DNA of 46,012 nt from UBA4572 sp049965515 (lineage in GTDB: Bacteria > Nitrospirota > Leptospirillia > Leptospirillales > Leptospirillaceae). The stretch spans positions 1 to 46,012 of the forward strand of contig JBMFWG010000012.1 in the NCBI GenBank assembly GCA_049965515.1, read 5' to 3'. The notes under the pieces were generated by a model, which was given only the letters and a program-made list of their open reading frames with translations, ran no database searches and was not told where the DNA came from. This document shows positions 24,329-32,280 of this stretch, piece by piece (the stretch's first letter is position 1; the number at the start of each line of letters is the position of its first letter). The position numbers and the translations under genes are program-made.

Positions 24329-25351
24329 TTAGGGGAAAAGGGCCGTACCAGAAAGTCCTTGTGTCTCGGGAAGGTCAAACCGACGGTTCATCGCCTGAAT
24401 TCCCTGGCCGCCGGCCCCCCGAACAAGGTTGTCGATCACGGTTACCACGACAAGTCGGAGACCTTTGCTCCGAACATGAATCAAAACATCATTCGTCCCC
24501 CGGACATGAAGAGGATTCGGGAGTGACTCGACCCGCCTCACAAAGGGACTCCCCTCGTAACAGCGGTCAATCACGCCCTCGAGCTCTTCCCTGGGCAAGC
24601 TTTCCCGGAGGGTCATGTAGAGAGTGGAGAGGATTCCGCGACTCATGGGAACAAGATGAGGGACAAAGGTCAGCGCTCCCCCCCCGAACGGAATCAAAAG
24701 CTGTTCCATTTCGGGAACATGGCGGTGATCGAGAATTTTGTAGGCCGCCATTCCTTCCCCGATTTCGGGAAAGTGTGTTTCGAGAGAGAGTCCCCGTCCG
24801 GCTCCGCTAATGCCAGATTTTCCGTCGACAATGGCCGAACCTTCCACGACAAGCCCTTCCTTGAAAAAAGGAAGAAGACCCATGAGGGCTCCGGTGGGAA
24901 AGCATCCGGGGCAGGCAACCACCGGGGCGGATACAAGACGATCCCCTGCCCACTCGGGAAGGCCGTACACCGCCTCCTCAAGGCCGGTCGGATCCCCGTG
25001 CTCCTGCCCATAGACCTGTCGGTAAAGGTCGGGAGACTTCAGGCGATAATCCGGTCCCAGATCAAATACGGGGGTTCCTCTCTCACGGTACTTTCTGACA
25101 AGGTCAAAGGACTGCCCCGCCGGCAAGGCGAAGAAAACGGCATCCACATCTGTCCAGAAAGGATTCTCCGAAATTTTTTCGAAGGTGAGGTCCTGTCTCA
25201 TGTGGGGGAAAACAGAGCGGATCTTGGTTCCCGCTTTCGACTCTCCCGCAATTCGGACCACCTCGGCCCCGGGATGAGAGGAAAAAAGGCGAAGAAGCTC
25301 CCCTCCGGCATATCCTGAGGCACCAACAACCCCGATCCTGAGTTTTTTCAT
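24329..25351 (-). CDS. argC: N-acetyl-gamma-glutamyl-phosphate reductase
   Basis: ArgC makes N-acetylglutamate semialdehyde with NADPH. The start is ATG 25351 (MKKLRIGVVGASGYAGGELLRL); the frame reaches 25438 but that part crosses the terminator. The 340-residue protein has the NADP Rossmann motif GASGYAGGE (10-18), the catalytic Cys150 in ACPGCFPTG, and the His of HRHVPEMEQ. It directly follows the rpsI terminator, so it needs its own promoter, which I could not place with confidence. Confidence 0.94.
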   Translation of the reverse strand: MKKLRIGVVGASGYAGGELLRLFSSHPGAEVVRIAGESKAGTKIRSVFPHMRQDLTFEKISENPFWTDVDAVFFALPAGQSFDLVRKYRERGTPVFDLGPDYRLKSPDLYRQVYGQEHGDPTGLEEAVYGLPEWAGDRLVSAPVVACPGCFPTGALMGLLPFFKEGLVVEGSAIVDGKSGISGAGRGLSLETHFPEIGEGMAAYKILDHRHVPEMEQLLIPFGGGALTFVPHLVPMSRGILSTLYMTLRESLPREELEGVIDRCYEGSPFVRRVESLPNPLHVRGTNDVLIHVRSKGLRLVVVTVIDNLVRGAGGQGIQAMNRRFDLPETQGLSGTALFP

Positions 25352-25393
25352 TATCCTGACTTTTTTTACAAAGAATTCATTCGATTTTAGGCC

Positions 25394-25426
25394 AAAAAAA
25401 GGGGAGACACCCGTCTCCCCTTTTTT
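25394..25426 (-). terminator. Rho-independent terminator after rplM-rpsI
   Basis: GGGGAGAC (25401-25408) pairs perfectly with GTCTCCCC (25413-25420) around a four-base loop. It is flanked by seven A and six T, so it works in the minus direction, right after the rpsI stop, and could also work in the other direction. Confidence 0.9.
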
Positions 25427-25446
25427 GCAACAAGGCATGGTGCGGT

Positions 25447-25854
25447 TTAGCGCTTGGAGAACTGGAATCTCTTGCGGGCACCTTTCTGACCAAACTTCTT
25501 GCGTTCCTTCACGCGTGCATCACGGGTCAGGAAACCTTCCTTCTTCAGGGACTCCCGAAACTCCGGATTAATCTCGAGAAGGGCACGGGAGATGCCGTGG
25601 CGGATCGCCTCGGCCTGGCCCGTCAAACCTCCCCCGGTCACCTTTGCAAAAATGTCGAGCTTCCCAGTCATATTGGTGATCTCGATTGGAGCTTTCACCT
25701 GAGTTGCCCACAGAGTCCGGGGAAAGTATTCCTCAAGGGGTCGGTCATTGACTTGAATCTGTCCCGTCCCGCTCTGAACACGAACTCGAGCAATAGCTGT
25801 CTTTCTTTTTCCGGTTGCGGCGCCGCGCCCGTCTTCATTATGCTCCCTCTCCAT
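25447..25854 (-). CDS. rpsI: Small ribosomal subunit protein S9
   Basis: The 135-residue protein has GKRKTAIARVRV, GQIQVNDRPLEEYFPR, GGGLTGQAEAIRHGISRALL and the conserved C-terminus ARKRFQFSKR, whose last Lys-Arg reaches the ribosomal P site. The first 14 residues (EREHNEDGRGAATG) are a short extension. The ATG shares one base with the rplM stop (TGATG). Confidence 0.97.
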   Translation of the reverse strand: MEREHNEDGRGAATGKRKTAIARVRVQSGTGQIQVNDRPLEEYFPRTLWATQVKAPIEITNMTGKLDIFAKVTGGGLTGQAEAIRHGISRALLEINPEFRESLKKEGFLTRDARVKERKKFGQKGARKRFQFSKR

Positions 25855-26303
25855 CAGCGACCTCCTGCAATGGCGTAAACTTCCGGATTCTGTGCCTGAT
25901 GGGGATGTGCCTCCGCGGCATAGACCTTGAGCCGGCTCATAAATTGGTTCGCAAGCTTGTTTTTCGGAAGCATGCCCTTGACGGCATGAACGATCAGGTG
26001 CTCAGGCTTTCTTTCCCGAACTTCCTTGGCCGTTGCCGACTTGAATCCACCGGGATAACCACTGTGGCGGTAATACATCTTCTGGGACCATTTCTTCCCG
26101 GTAAAGGCCACCTTAGAAGCGTTTACCACAATCACATAGTCCCCCGCATCCTGGTGAGAGGTGTAGAAAACCTTGTTCTTCCCCCGAAGGAGAGTCGCAA
26201 CGGCGACCGACAGGCGTCCGACGGTCTGGCCTGTCGCATCGACCACATACCATTTCTTTCCGGAAAGCTCCTCCGGAGTGGCAATTCTGGTAATTTTTTC
26301 CAT
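25854..26303 (-). CDS. rplM: Large ribosomal subunit protein L13
   Basis: The 149-residue product starts at ATG 26303 with GAGGAG ten bases upstream; a TTG at 26321 is in frame but unlikely. Motifs are KKWYVVDATGQTVGRLS, GDYVIVVNASKVAFTGKKW and VHAVKGMLPKNKLANQFMSRLKVYAAEAHPH. It is 37 bases after the radical SAM gene with no obvious promoter between them, so rplM-rpsI may be read from the ferredoxin promoter as well. Confidence 0.97.
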   Translation of the reverse strand: MEKITRIATPEELSGKKWYVVDATGQTVGRLSVAVATLLRGKNKVFYTSHQDAGDYVIVVNASKVAFTGKKWSQKMYYRHSGYPGGFKSATAKEVRERKPEHLIVHAVKGMLPKNKLANQFMSRLKVYAAEAHPHQAQNPEVYAIAGGR

Positions 26304-26340
26304 TGAATCCAATCTCCTCAATGTTTCTTGGGACCCACCT

Positions 26341-28224
26341 TTAATGGGCGATCTGGACCAGCGCTACCTTCGCCTCGTCATGCCCCGACTGCTGGGGAAG
26401 CTTGAGCTTGGCAACCGTTTCCTTGTACGCCTTGTGGACCCTGTCCAAATCCTGGGTAAAAAACGCCCCCAATTGAGCCAGTGAGGAATAGAGCGAACCA
26501 TCCTGCTTGTCTAAGAAAAGGGAGACGGCGACAGGGGCGGAGTTTTTGTGCTGGGCAAACCACTGCCTCACAGCCTCGATCTTTGAGAAGAACTCTTCCT
26601 CTCCCTGCCTCGCCCGTTCCATCACCGGCAATACGATACAGTCCACCTTCCCGGCAATTCTTGAAAGAGTCGCCATATCATCCGACCCTTCGGTCAGCGA
26701 TTCTGAGAAGGGAACCACTGAACTTCCAAGCCTTGCAAAAAACTCCACAAGGCTCGACCCAAGTTCCGAGTCCAGAACAAATCTCGGAACACCCACACGG
26801 TTTGTGCGTGGTTTTCTGGCAGAGAAGGCCTCGCCTTCCTCTGCCTTTTCAAAGACCGTCGACCGGAGTTCATCAAGGAATCCCTGATTTTCCCGGCGCC
26901 AGTTCTTTAAAAGTTGCTTCGCTCCAAACTGAATCAGCGTCGAGTAATAATCCCGCCGCATGACACTTCTGCCAATGTTTTTCCAGGAATAAAAATCCTC
27001 CATGGCTGCAATCGCTGCATCATTGAGCTCATAGGCCGTCATGTTCTTTGGACGATAAACGGCATGGTGGCCGTCATAGAGGCTCCAGTCCTTATAAAGG
27101 AGCTCCCTGTTTCCTGTGGCATAGAACAGATCAAAGTCCGGCGAACCGGGAAGAGGTGTCAGGATCATGAGCTGGATCGACTGGAGCTCCCACTCCCTGG
27201 CAAGTCGGGCCGTTTCAAAAATTGTTTCCTTGTCATCGGTATCGGCACCGACAACAAACATACCGTGGATGCGGATTCCGTGCTTTTTGAAGGCCTCCAC
27301 CGAGCGAACGATCTTTTCGTACGTTTGTCGCTTGTTGAACAGATCGAGAGTCTGGGGATTGATCGACTCGAAACCGATAAAGACATTAAAACAGTTGCTC
27401 GCCTTCATAAGCTCAAGAAGCTCGGGATCGAAGGCGGTTTCGGTCCGGATCTGGGCCCCCCATTCCGGAGTCAGCCCTTCTTCGATCATGCGCTTGAGGA
27501 GATCCTTTGTCCTTTTCCTGTTGGCCGTAAAAAGATCGTCTGCAAAAAAGACATACTTGGGATTGTTGACACGAATTTCCTCAATGACTCGCTCGATCGA
27601 GTGCATGCGAAAACCATGTCCATACATTCCAGGAACAGAGCAGAAGGTGCAGGTAAATGGGCATCCCCGAGACGTGGCAATCGAGATGAGTCCGCGCTTT
27701 TGGGTGTTCCAGCCTTCAACGAGGCCGTAATCCGGAATCGGATTCGAATCAAGGTCCTCTTTCAACGGACGGTCGGGGTTGTGCATCTTTCGCCCCCCCT
27801 TCCAGTAGGAAAGACCGAGTATTTTTTCAATGGAACGGGTTCCGTCCATGGCCTCGATCAATTCAAACAGGGTCTCCTCACCCTCTCCGCGAACAACATA
27901 GTCCGAGTATTCGAGCGCCTCATCGGCCATGAAAGTCACATGGGTACCCCCGATCACCACCGGAATTCCGGCCTCCCGAACTTTTTGGGCCAGCCGGTAG
28001 GACTGGGGAGCGGTTGATGTCAGCGTTGAAATTCCGACAATATCTGCCGAAAGGACTTCCTTCATGTCGATGGGGGCCACATCCTCAATATAGACACGGA
28101 CATCCCAACCACGGTCGCGAAGCATTGTCCCGAGAAGAATGACTCCGAGTCTCGGAATAGTGAACGCGCTATATACATGCAAGTGGGTGGACTTCGGCTC
28201 CACCAGCACGAATTTTCTCGCCAT
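26341..28224 (-). CDS. B12-binding-domain radical SAM protein (BchE/DUF4070-like) with a C-terminal extension
   Basis: The start is ATG 28224, with AAGGGAG and AAGGA upstream; the frame continues to 28407 only because it overlaps the ferredoxin gene on another frame. The 627-residue protein has a cobalamin-binding Rossmann domain (about 1-125, PRLGVILLGTMLRDRGWDVRVY, VVIGGTHVTFMADE) and the radical SAM core with CPFTCTFC (Cys188, Cys192, Cys195). The PLPGSPDFDLFY and YDGHHAVYRPKNMT region (about 395-445) is typical of the Mg-protoporphyrin-cyclase-like and DUF4070 group. The last 140 residues have no assigned domain. The reaction cannot be read: candidates are methylation or cyclisation of a lipid, hopanoid, heme or tetrapyrrole. 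The ferredoxin next to it is the likely electron donor. Confidence 0.88.
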   Translation of the reverse strand: MARKFVLVEPKSTHLHVYSAFTIPRLGVILLGTMLRDRGWDVRVYIEDVAPIDMKEVLSADIVGISTLTSTAPQSYRLAQKVREAGIPVVIGGTHVTFMADEALEYSDYVVRGEGEETLFELIEAMDGTRSIEKILGLSYWKGGRKMHNPDRPLKEDLDSNPIPDYGLVEGWNTQKRGLISIATSRGCPFTCTFCSVPGMYGHGFRMHSIERVIEEIRVNNPKYVFFADDLFTANRKRTKDLLKRMIEEGLTPEWGAQIRTETAFDPELLELMKASNCFNVFIGFESINPQTLDLFNKRQTYEKIVRSVEAFKKHGIRIHGMFVVGADTDDKETIFETARLAREWELQSIQLMILTPLPGSPDFDLFYATGNRELLYKDWSLYDGHHAVYRPKNMTAYELNDAAIAAMEDFYSWKNIGRSVMRRDYYSTLIQFGAKQLLKNWRRENQGFLDELRSTVFEKAEEGEAFSARKPRTNRVGVPRFVLDSELGSSLVEFFARLGSSVVPFSESLTEGSDDMATLSRIAGKVDCIVLPVMERARQGEEEFFSKIEAVRQWFAQHKNSAPVAVSLFLDKQDGSLYSSLAQLGAFFTQDLDRVHKAYKETVAKLKLPQQSGHDEAKVALVQIAH

Positions 28225-28288
28225 TTCCTTACTCCCTTCAGGGGGAAGATCCCTCCAGGAAAATTCTCCGTTCCCGGAGGGAGCCCCG

Positions 28289-28543
28289 CTATCCGTTTGG
28301 ATGGATCCTGGCTTTCTTTGCAAGAAGCTGTTCTTCCGTTTCGACGCAGTTGGGATCGGGAATGCAACATTCGTCGATCGGGCAGACAGCGGCACACTGC
28401 GGTTCATCGTGGAAGCCGATGCACTCGGTGCAAAGGTCCGGATCGATTACATAGATCGGATCCCCTTCGCTGATGGCATCGTTTGGACACTCGGGAAGAC
28501 AAGCCCCGCAAGAGATACAATTATCGGCAATCAAAATGGACAT
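28289..28543 (-). CDS. 2[4Fe-4S] ferredoxin
   Basis: This 84-residue protein carries two cluster motifs: Cys9-x2-Cys12-x2-Cys15-x3-Cys19-Pro, and Cys38-x2-Cys41-x8-Cys50-x3-Cys54-Pro. The eight-residue insertion in the second motif is typical of the YfhL/Alvin-type low-potential ferredoxins. Three further cysteines at 59, 60 and 66 are unusual and could be structural or bind another metal. It lies 64 bases upstream of the radical SAM gene, so it probably reduces that enzyme's cluster. Confidence 0.93.
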   Translation of the reverse strand: MSILIADNCISCGACLPECPNDAISEGDPIYVIDPDLCTECIGFHDEPQCAAVCPIDECCIPDPNCVETEEQLLAKKARIHPNG

Positions 28544-28711
28544 TCAGGCCTCCTTGACCTTTCCTTGATCAAACTCTTCGCCTCTGTCAAAAGAGGACGA
28601 ATGTCTTTACCGCCTCGGTGTACCGCGGCGGTCCCGACACACCGGGAGAGGTTTATCGTCTCGTAGCTCCTTCATGAATGAAAGAGGCATACACTCACAC
28701 AGGTTATCAAT

Positions 28712-28739
28712 TTTATAGATATTCGTGGTGAGAAATCAA
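28712..28739 (-). promoter_or_regulatory. Predicted promoter of the ferredoxin-radical SAM unit
   Basis: On the minus strand TTGATT (28734-28739) and TATAAA (28712-28717) are 16 bases apart. It sits in the 260-base gap upstream of the ferredoxin, which gives a leader of about 160 bases. That leader contains an inverted repeat CCGCC and GGCGG near 28608-28627. Confidence 0.5.
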
Positions 28740-28803
28740 CCGGCTTTCAAAGAATTCACAAAAGACGGGATCTCCAAAAAGCGCTGAACCTTCGGCCCCG
28801 CCT

Positions 28804-29643
28804 TCAGATAAGGATGCCTAAATTCAGAAAGAGAAAGCGAGCGAAGGCCTCTCCGAAGAGAATCATCAGGAGGGCGACATACAAAAGTCCCGTGGCTGCC
28901 TGAGTGGAATGCATGCGGACCGTTTTATAGGCCAGGACAGAGATTGCCAACCCGCCCACAACCCCGATGAGAAGACGCCCCCACAGGTACAGTCCCTGAA
29001 AAGACTCCAGAAGAAGCCCTTCGGCAAATCCCGGCTGGGAGTTCCAGTTCCGAATCGTCAGGATTCCCGACAGAAGAGCCGTTCCCGCTGCCATGGTGAG
29101 CAGGGCCCGAACGAGAAACTCTAGCGGCTCAATGGGGAGAGTCGGATTTGTCAAATAAAAATGGCCCCAGTTCATGGCGAGAAGAACGGCTCCCAAAAGG
29201 AATGACCCCACAAAAAACGTGAGGAGGAGAAGGATCCCGGCCACAGAAATGGACAAGGACCGATTAAGCACCAGAGCCGCCCCTCCCACGGCACCCAAAA
29301 GCAATATTCCCGAAATGTTCAAAACCGGTCGGGAGAGACGGCGCGAACGATCCCAGGAAACAAAGTTGATCATGAGGTTATAAACGATGAGTCCCGCGGT
29401 CCCTCCCAGTATCAGGGCAACAGTGGTCGTCCCGGCGGGATCGTCAGATGAATGCGAAAACGCCAGGCCGGAAGGGCCCAGGGCAAAGAGGGCTCCCCCC
29501 GATGCCAGAAGAAAAAGAAGACCATGGAGCCTGTAAAAGGATCGGTTGACCGCAGGATATCGGTAGAGAAAGGTCATAAAGAAGGCTCCTCCCGCCGTGG
29601 TCTGAAGAAGGAGAAGGCCAAAAACATTGGGATGAAAGATCAT
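28804..29643 (-). CDS. Polytopic membrane protein of unknown function
   Basis: The 279-residue protein has about eight hydrophobic segments and few charged residues. A motif MNWGHFYLTNPTLPIEPL (about 157-174) after the fourth or fifth segment is reminiscent of uncharacterised Nitrospirota and Acidobacteriota membrane proteins. The rest is generic: short loops, no transporter or enzyme motif, and a single conserved-looking HPN near the N-terminus. It is 16 bases downstream of folB and is the last gene of that run. Possible roles such as a quinone-linked or cytochrome-assembly membrane subunit are speculation. Confidence 0.7.
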   Translation of the reverse strand: MIFHPNVFGLLLLQTTAGGAFFMTFLYRYPAVNRSFYRLHGLLFLLASGGALFALGPSGLAFSHSSDDPAGTTTVALILGGTAGLIVYNLMINFVSWDRSRRLSRPVLNISGILLLGAVGGAALVLNRSLSISVAGILLLLTFFVGSFLLGAVLLAMNWGHFYLTNPTLPIEPLEFLVRALLTMAAGTALLSGILTIRNWNSQPGFAEGLLLESFQGLYLWGRLLIGVVGGLAISVLAYKTVRMHSTQAATGLLYVALLMILFGEAFARFLFLNLGILI

Positions 29644-29659
29644 CGAAAGTCCTGTCCCT

Positions 29660-30052
29660 TTAGAAATGGCGGGTTGATGGATCAGACCAGGAAGTGCGTG
29701 TTTCCGAGACGGTCACACCCACACGACCCACGGGAAAAGGAAGCGGAGCCGGTTCTTTCCAGAGAGTCAACGTCACGGCTTCCACTCCGGGAAAGCGTTC
29801 CATGATCCGGTCGACAATATGGTCGCCCAGGCGCTCGAGAAGGGAAAACTCCGTAGGCTCTGCACAGGCGCGAATTTCGCGGAGGAGCCGATCATAGTCC
29901 ACTGTCTTTGCAAGGAGATCGTTTCCCCGTTCCTGCGTCTCAAGACGGCATTCCCCGGAGACGAGGACCATCTGGGGACGGGATCTTTCCCGGGCTCCGG
30001 TCCCGATTTTCACCGACAGGGAGAGAGCCTCAAAAAAGAGGGTGGGCGCCAT
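29660..30052 (-). CDS. folB: Dihydroneopterin aldolase-like protein
   Basis: FolB converts 7,8-dihydroneopterin to hydroxymethyl-dihydropterin in folate synthesis. The 130-residue protein matches the tunnelling fold: LSLSVKIGTGARERSRPQMV, TVDYDRLLREI, FSLLERLGDHIVDRIMERFPGVEAVTLTLWKEPAP. The N-terminal part reads IGTGARERSRP where FolB usually has IGVxxxEREKPQ, and the Glu of LLERL is present. The ATG at 30052 is two bases after the stop of the upstream lipoprotein gene. Confidence 0.85.
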   Translation of the reverse strand: MAPTLFFEALSLSVKIGTGARERSRPQMVLVSGECRLETQERGNDLLAKTVDYDRLLREIRACAEPTEFSLLERLGDHIVDRIMERFPGVEAVTLTLWKEPAPLPFPVGRVGVTVSETRTSWSDPSTRHF

Positions 30053-30054
30053 CC

Positions 30055-30549
30055 TCAGGGAGTCCCCCCTTCCGATGGCAACTTCCGGTTGATCAGAATA
30101 TGGACAGGATCACCCCCGACCATTCCCTCCACAGGAGTCGATCCGCTGTACTCTCCGCTTGACACAAGAGTGCTTCCCGATTCAAGGGAGAGGCGGGCAA
30201 CCAGTCTGACAGGCCCCTGCAGGGTAATACCCGTAAGACGGACGTCCTTCTGTGAAATTTCAAACGGAACCGGAAATGTTGGGTGAACAAAGAGAACCCG
30301 GGCAACGGGAAGCCAGTCCGGAGAGGTTGGGCCCTTCATGAGTGCCACCACTGACAGGCTGCCATGGGTCATCCAGAGAGGAACTTTCGGGTCAAGATCC
30401 ACCTCACCGACGACCTTTCCCGGCGAGGGAGCCGGGAGCGTCGCCCCCCCCTTTTGGGTGCATCCGGCCAGGCCGAGAAAAAGAAGAGCTCCCATCAGCC
30501 ATAGGCCCGGGAAAAACAAGCCCTTCGAATAAATTTTCACCTGAATCAT
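30055..30549 (-). CDS. Lipoprotein resembling the C-terminal domain of CcmI (CycH)
   Basis: The 164-residue protein has a hydrophobic N-terminus and lipobox GLAGC (Cys30), so it is lipid-anchored. The mature part reads VVGEVDLDPKVPLW, LSVVALMKGPTSPDWLPVARV, FPVPFEISQKDVRLTGITLQGPVRLVARLSLESG and SSGEYSGSTPVEGM. These follow the pattern of the periplasmic C-terminal domain of CcmI/CycH, the System I apocytochrome chaperone, without its TPR part. This is family pattern recognition, not a search result. It sits between rng and folB (20 and 2 bases). Confidence 0.68.
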   Translation of the reverse strand: MIQVKIYSKGLFFPGLWLMGALLFLGLAGCTQKGGATLPAPSPGKVVGEVDLDPKVPLWMTHGSLSVVALMKGPTSPDWLPVARVLFVHPTFPVPFEISQKDVRLTGITLQGPVRLVARLSLESGSTLVSSGEYSGSTPVEGMVGGDPVHILINRKLPSEGGTP

Positions 30550-30569
30550 CTCTCCCCTCCTCTTCTCGC

Positions 30570-32153
30570 CTAAGGCGAAACGATGACAAACTCTTCGATA
30601 TGGTAAAGTGGATCGCTCTTGACGATGACCTTTTTACGGATAATTTGCTGAACGGCATCAAGAAAGGGTTTCTCGGCAGCCATCTCGGCTTCCACATCGG
30701 GATGGACGTAGAGGATCACACGACGGTCCTTCCCTCCTCGCCCGGAAGGAAGCTTCCGCAGATCCTCAAAGATTTCATAGATGATTGTCCGTACCGACTT
30801 GACATACCCTTTTCCGTCGCAGTAGGAACATGTTTCCCCCAAAAGGTGCACGAGGTCTTCTCGAACCCGCTTTCTCGACATTTCGACGAGCCCCAGGTCC
30901 GAGATCCTGAGGGCATTGGTCCGGGCCTTGTCCCGGGACAAAAGTTCCTGCAGCCCCTGGAAAACTCTTTCGCGATTCTTTTCCTTCTCCATATCGATAA
31001 AGTCGAGGATGATGATTCCTCCAATATTGCGAAGTCTCAGCTGATGGGCAATTTCCTCCACCGCCTCAAGATTCGTCTTGAGGATGGTCTCTTCGGGATC
31101 TTTCTCTCCCACAAATCGGCCAGTATTGACGTCGATAACGGTCAGCGCCTCGGCACGGTCGATGACAAGATACCCCCCAGATTTTAGCCACACCTTCTTC
31201 TCGAGGGCTCTTGCCACCTGAGGATCGACATTGTACTCTCCGAAGAGGGAGGTTTTCCTGTTCCAGAGCTCAATCTTTGAGGCATAGGCTGGCAGATAGG
31301 TCTTCACGAACTCTAGAACGCGCTGATACTCCTTCTGATTGTCGATCACCAGTCGATCCACATCGTTGGTCAGATAGTCGCGAATCGTCCGGAATACCAC
31401 ATCGAGATCGACCCGAACCAAGGCTGGAGACTTCGCCTGTTCGTACTTTGCCTTGATATCTTCCCAGAGAAGATCGAGGAAGACCATATCCATTCTCGCC
31501 TCGTCTTCGGTCATCCCTTCGGCCACCGTCCGGATGATATATCCTCCCTTGTGTGTCCGGAGCGAGCTGACGAGATCCTTGAGTCGGTGTCGCTCTCCCT
31601 CGTTGGTGATGCGCCGGGAGACTCCGATATGATTCACCTGTGGCATATAGACAAGGTACCGTCCGGGAAGGCTGATATAGGTTGTTGCCCGGGGACCCTT
31701 GGTGCTAATGGGATCCTTTGTCGTCTGCAGCAAGACCTCCTGAGCGTCCGAGAGAATCTCTTCGATTGGCCGTCGACCTGATTTTTTGGGGGGAGGAGGA
31801 GACGGAGCCGATTCGCCCTCAGTGAGAGCGGGAACAGGGACGCTTTCCTCTTCAATAGGAGCCGCCGGTTCAATTGGGGCCACCGGGGGATCATCCTGAA
31901 GGGCATCCGGAAGAACTTCGGAGCCCTCGACAAAGATGTCGTCAACATACAGGAACGCCGCTTTTTCAAGCCCGATATCTACAAAAGCTGCCTGCATTCC
32001 AGGAAGAACCTTGCTGACCTTTCCCTTGTAAATATTGCCCACGATCCCCTGGGCCTGTTTTCTGTCAAAGAAATATTCAACAAGGCGTCCCCCTTCAATA
32101 ATGGCAACCTTTGTCTCCTCTTCGGTAACATGAATCAATATCTCAGAACCCAT
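30570..32153 (-). CDS. rng: Ribonuclease G (RNase E/G family)
   Basis: RNase G cuts single-stranded RNA and trims 16S rRNA 5' ends. I chose ATG 32153, preceded by GGAGGAG (527 residues). The S1-like RNA-binding domain (YKGKVSKVLPGMQAAFVDIG) contains an acidic and proline-rich insert (about 80-130) before its continuation ISLPGRYLVYMPQVNHIGVSRRI. The catalytic metal aspartates lie in ALTVIDVNTGRFVG and GGIIILDFIDM. The Zn-link cysteines are in TCSYCDGKGYV. There is no long RNase E-type C-terminal scaffold. Confidence 0.94.
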   Translation of the reverse strand: MGSEILIHVTEEETKVAIIEGGRLVEYFFDRKQAQGIVGNIYKGKVSKVLPGMQAAFVDIGLEKAAFLYVDDIFVEGSEVLPDALQDDPPVAPIEPAAPIEEESVPVPALTEGESAPSPPPPKKSGRRPIEEILSDAQEVLLQTTKDPISTKGPRATTYISLPGRYLVYMPQVNHIGVSRRITNEGERHRLKDLVSSLRTHKGGYIIRTVAEGMTEDEARMDMVFLDLLWEDIKAKYEQAKSPALVRVDLDVVFRTIRDYLTNDVDRLVIDNQKEYQRVLEFVKTYLPAYASKIELWNRKTSLFGEYNVDPQVARALEKKVWLKSGGYLVIDRAEALTVIDVNTGRFVGEKDPEETILKTNLEAVEEIAHQLRLRNIGGIIILDFIDMEKEKNRERVFQGLQELLSRDKARTNALRISDLGLVEMSRKRVREDLVHLLGETCSYCDGKGYVKSVRTIIYEIFEDLRKLPSGRGGKDRRVILYVHPDVEAEMAAEKPFLDAVQQIIRKKVIVKSDPLYHIEEFVIVSP

Positions 32154-32190
32154 AAGCCTCTCCTCCAATGCAATAAATCAATACAACTTT

Positions 32191-32220
32191 TAAAGAGCCT
32201 TCCCTGTCGGGAAAGGCTCT
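32191..32220 (-). terminator. Terminator-like hairpin between rodA and rng
   Basis: AGAGCCTTCCC (32194-32204) pairs with GGGAAAGGCTCT (32209-32220) with one bulge and a four-base loop. On the minus strand TTTAAAAG follows. It probably ends the mre-rod transcript before rng. Confidence 0.65.
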
Positions 32221-32280
32221 CTTCACAATCGACAGCCTATGAGTCGTCATTTCACTCGAAAGGGTTGTCTCGAACCTGCC

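Noticed and set aside
26914..28017. Plus-strand frame of 367 codons opposite the radical SAM gene
   Set aside because: Long but without family motifs; the minus-strand protein explains the region.
28225..28407. N-terminal extension of the radical SAM protein
   Set aside because: It overlaps the ferredoxin gene in another frame and a good Shine-Dalgarno precedes ATG 28224.
28600..28632. Cloverleaf-like fold resembling a tRNA
   Set aside because: Only one stem can be drawn and no T-loop or anticodon arm is present.
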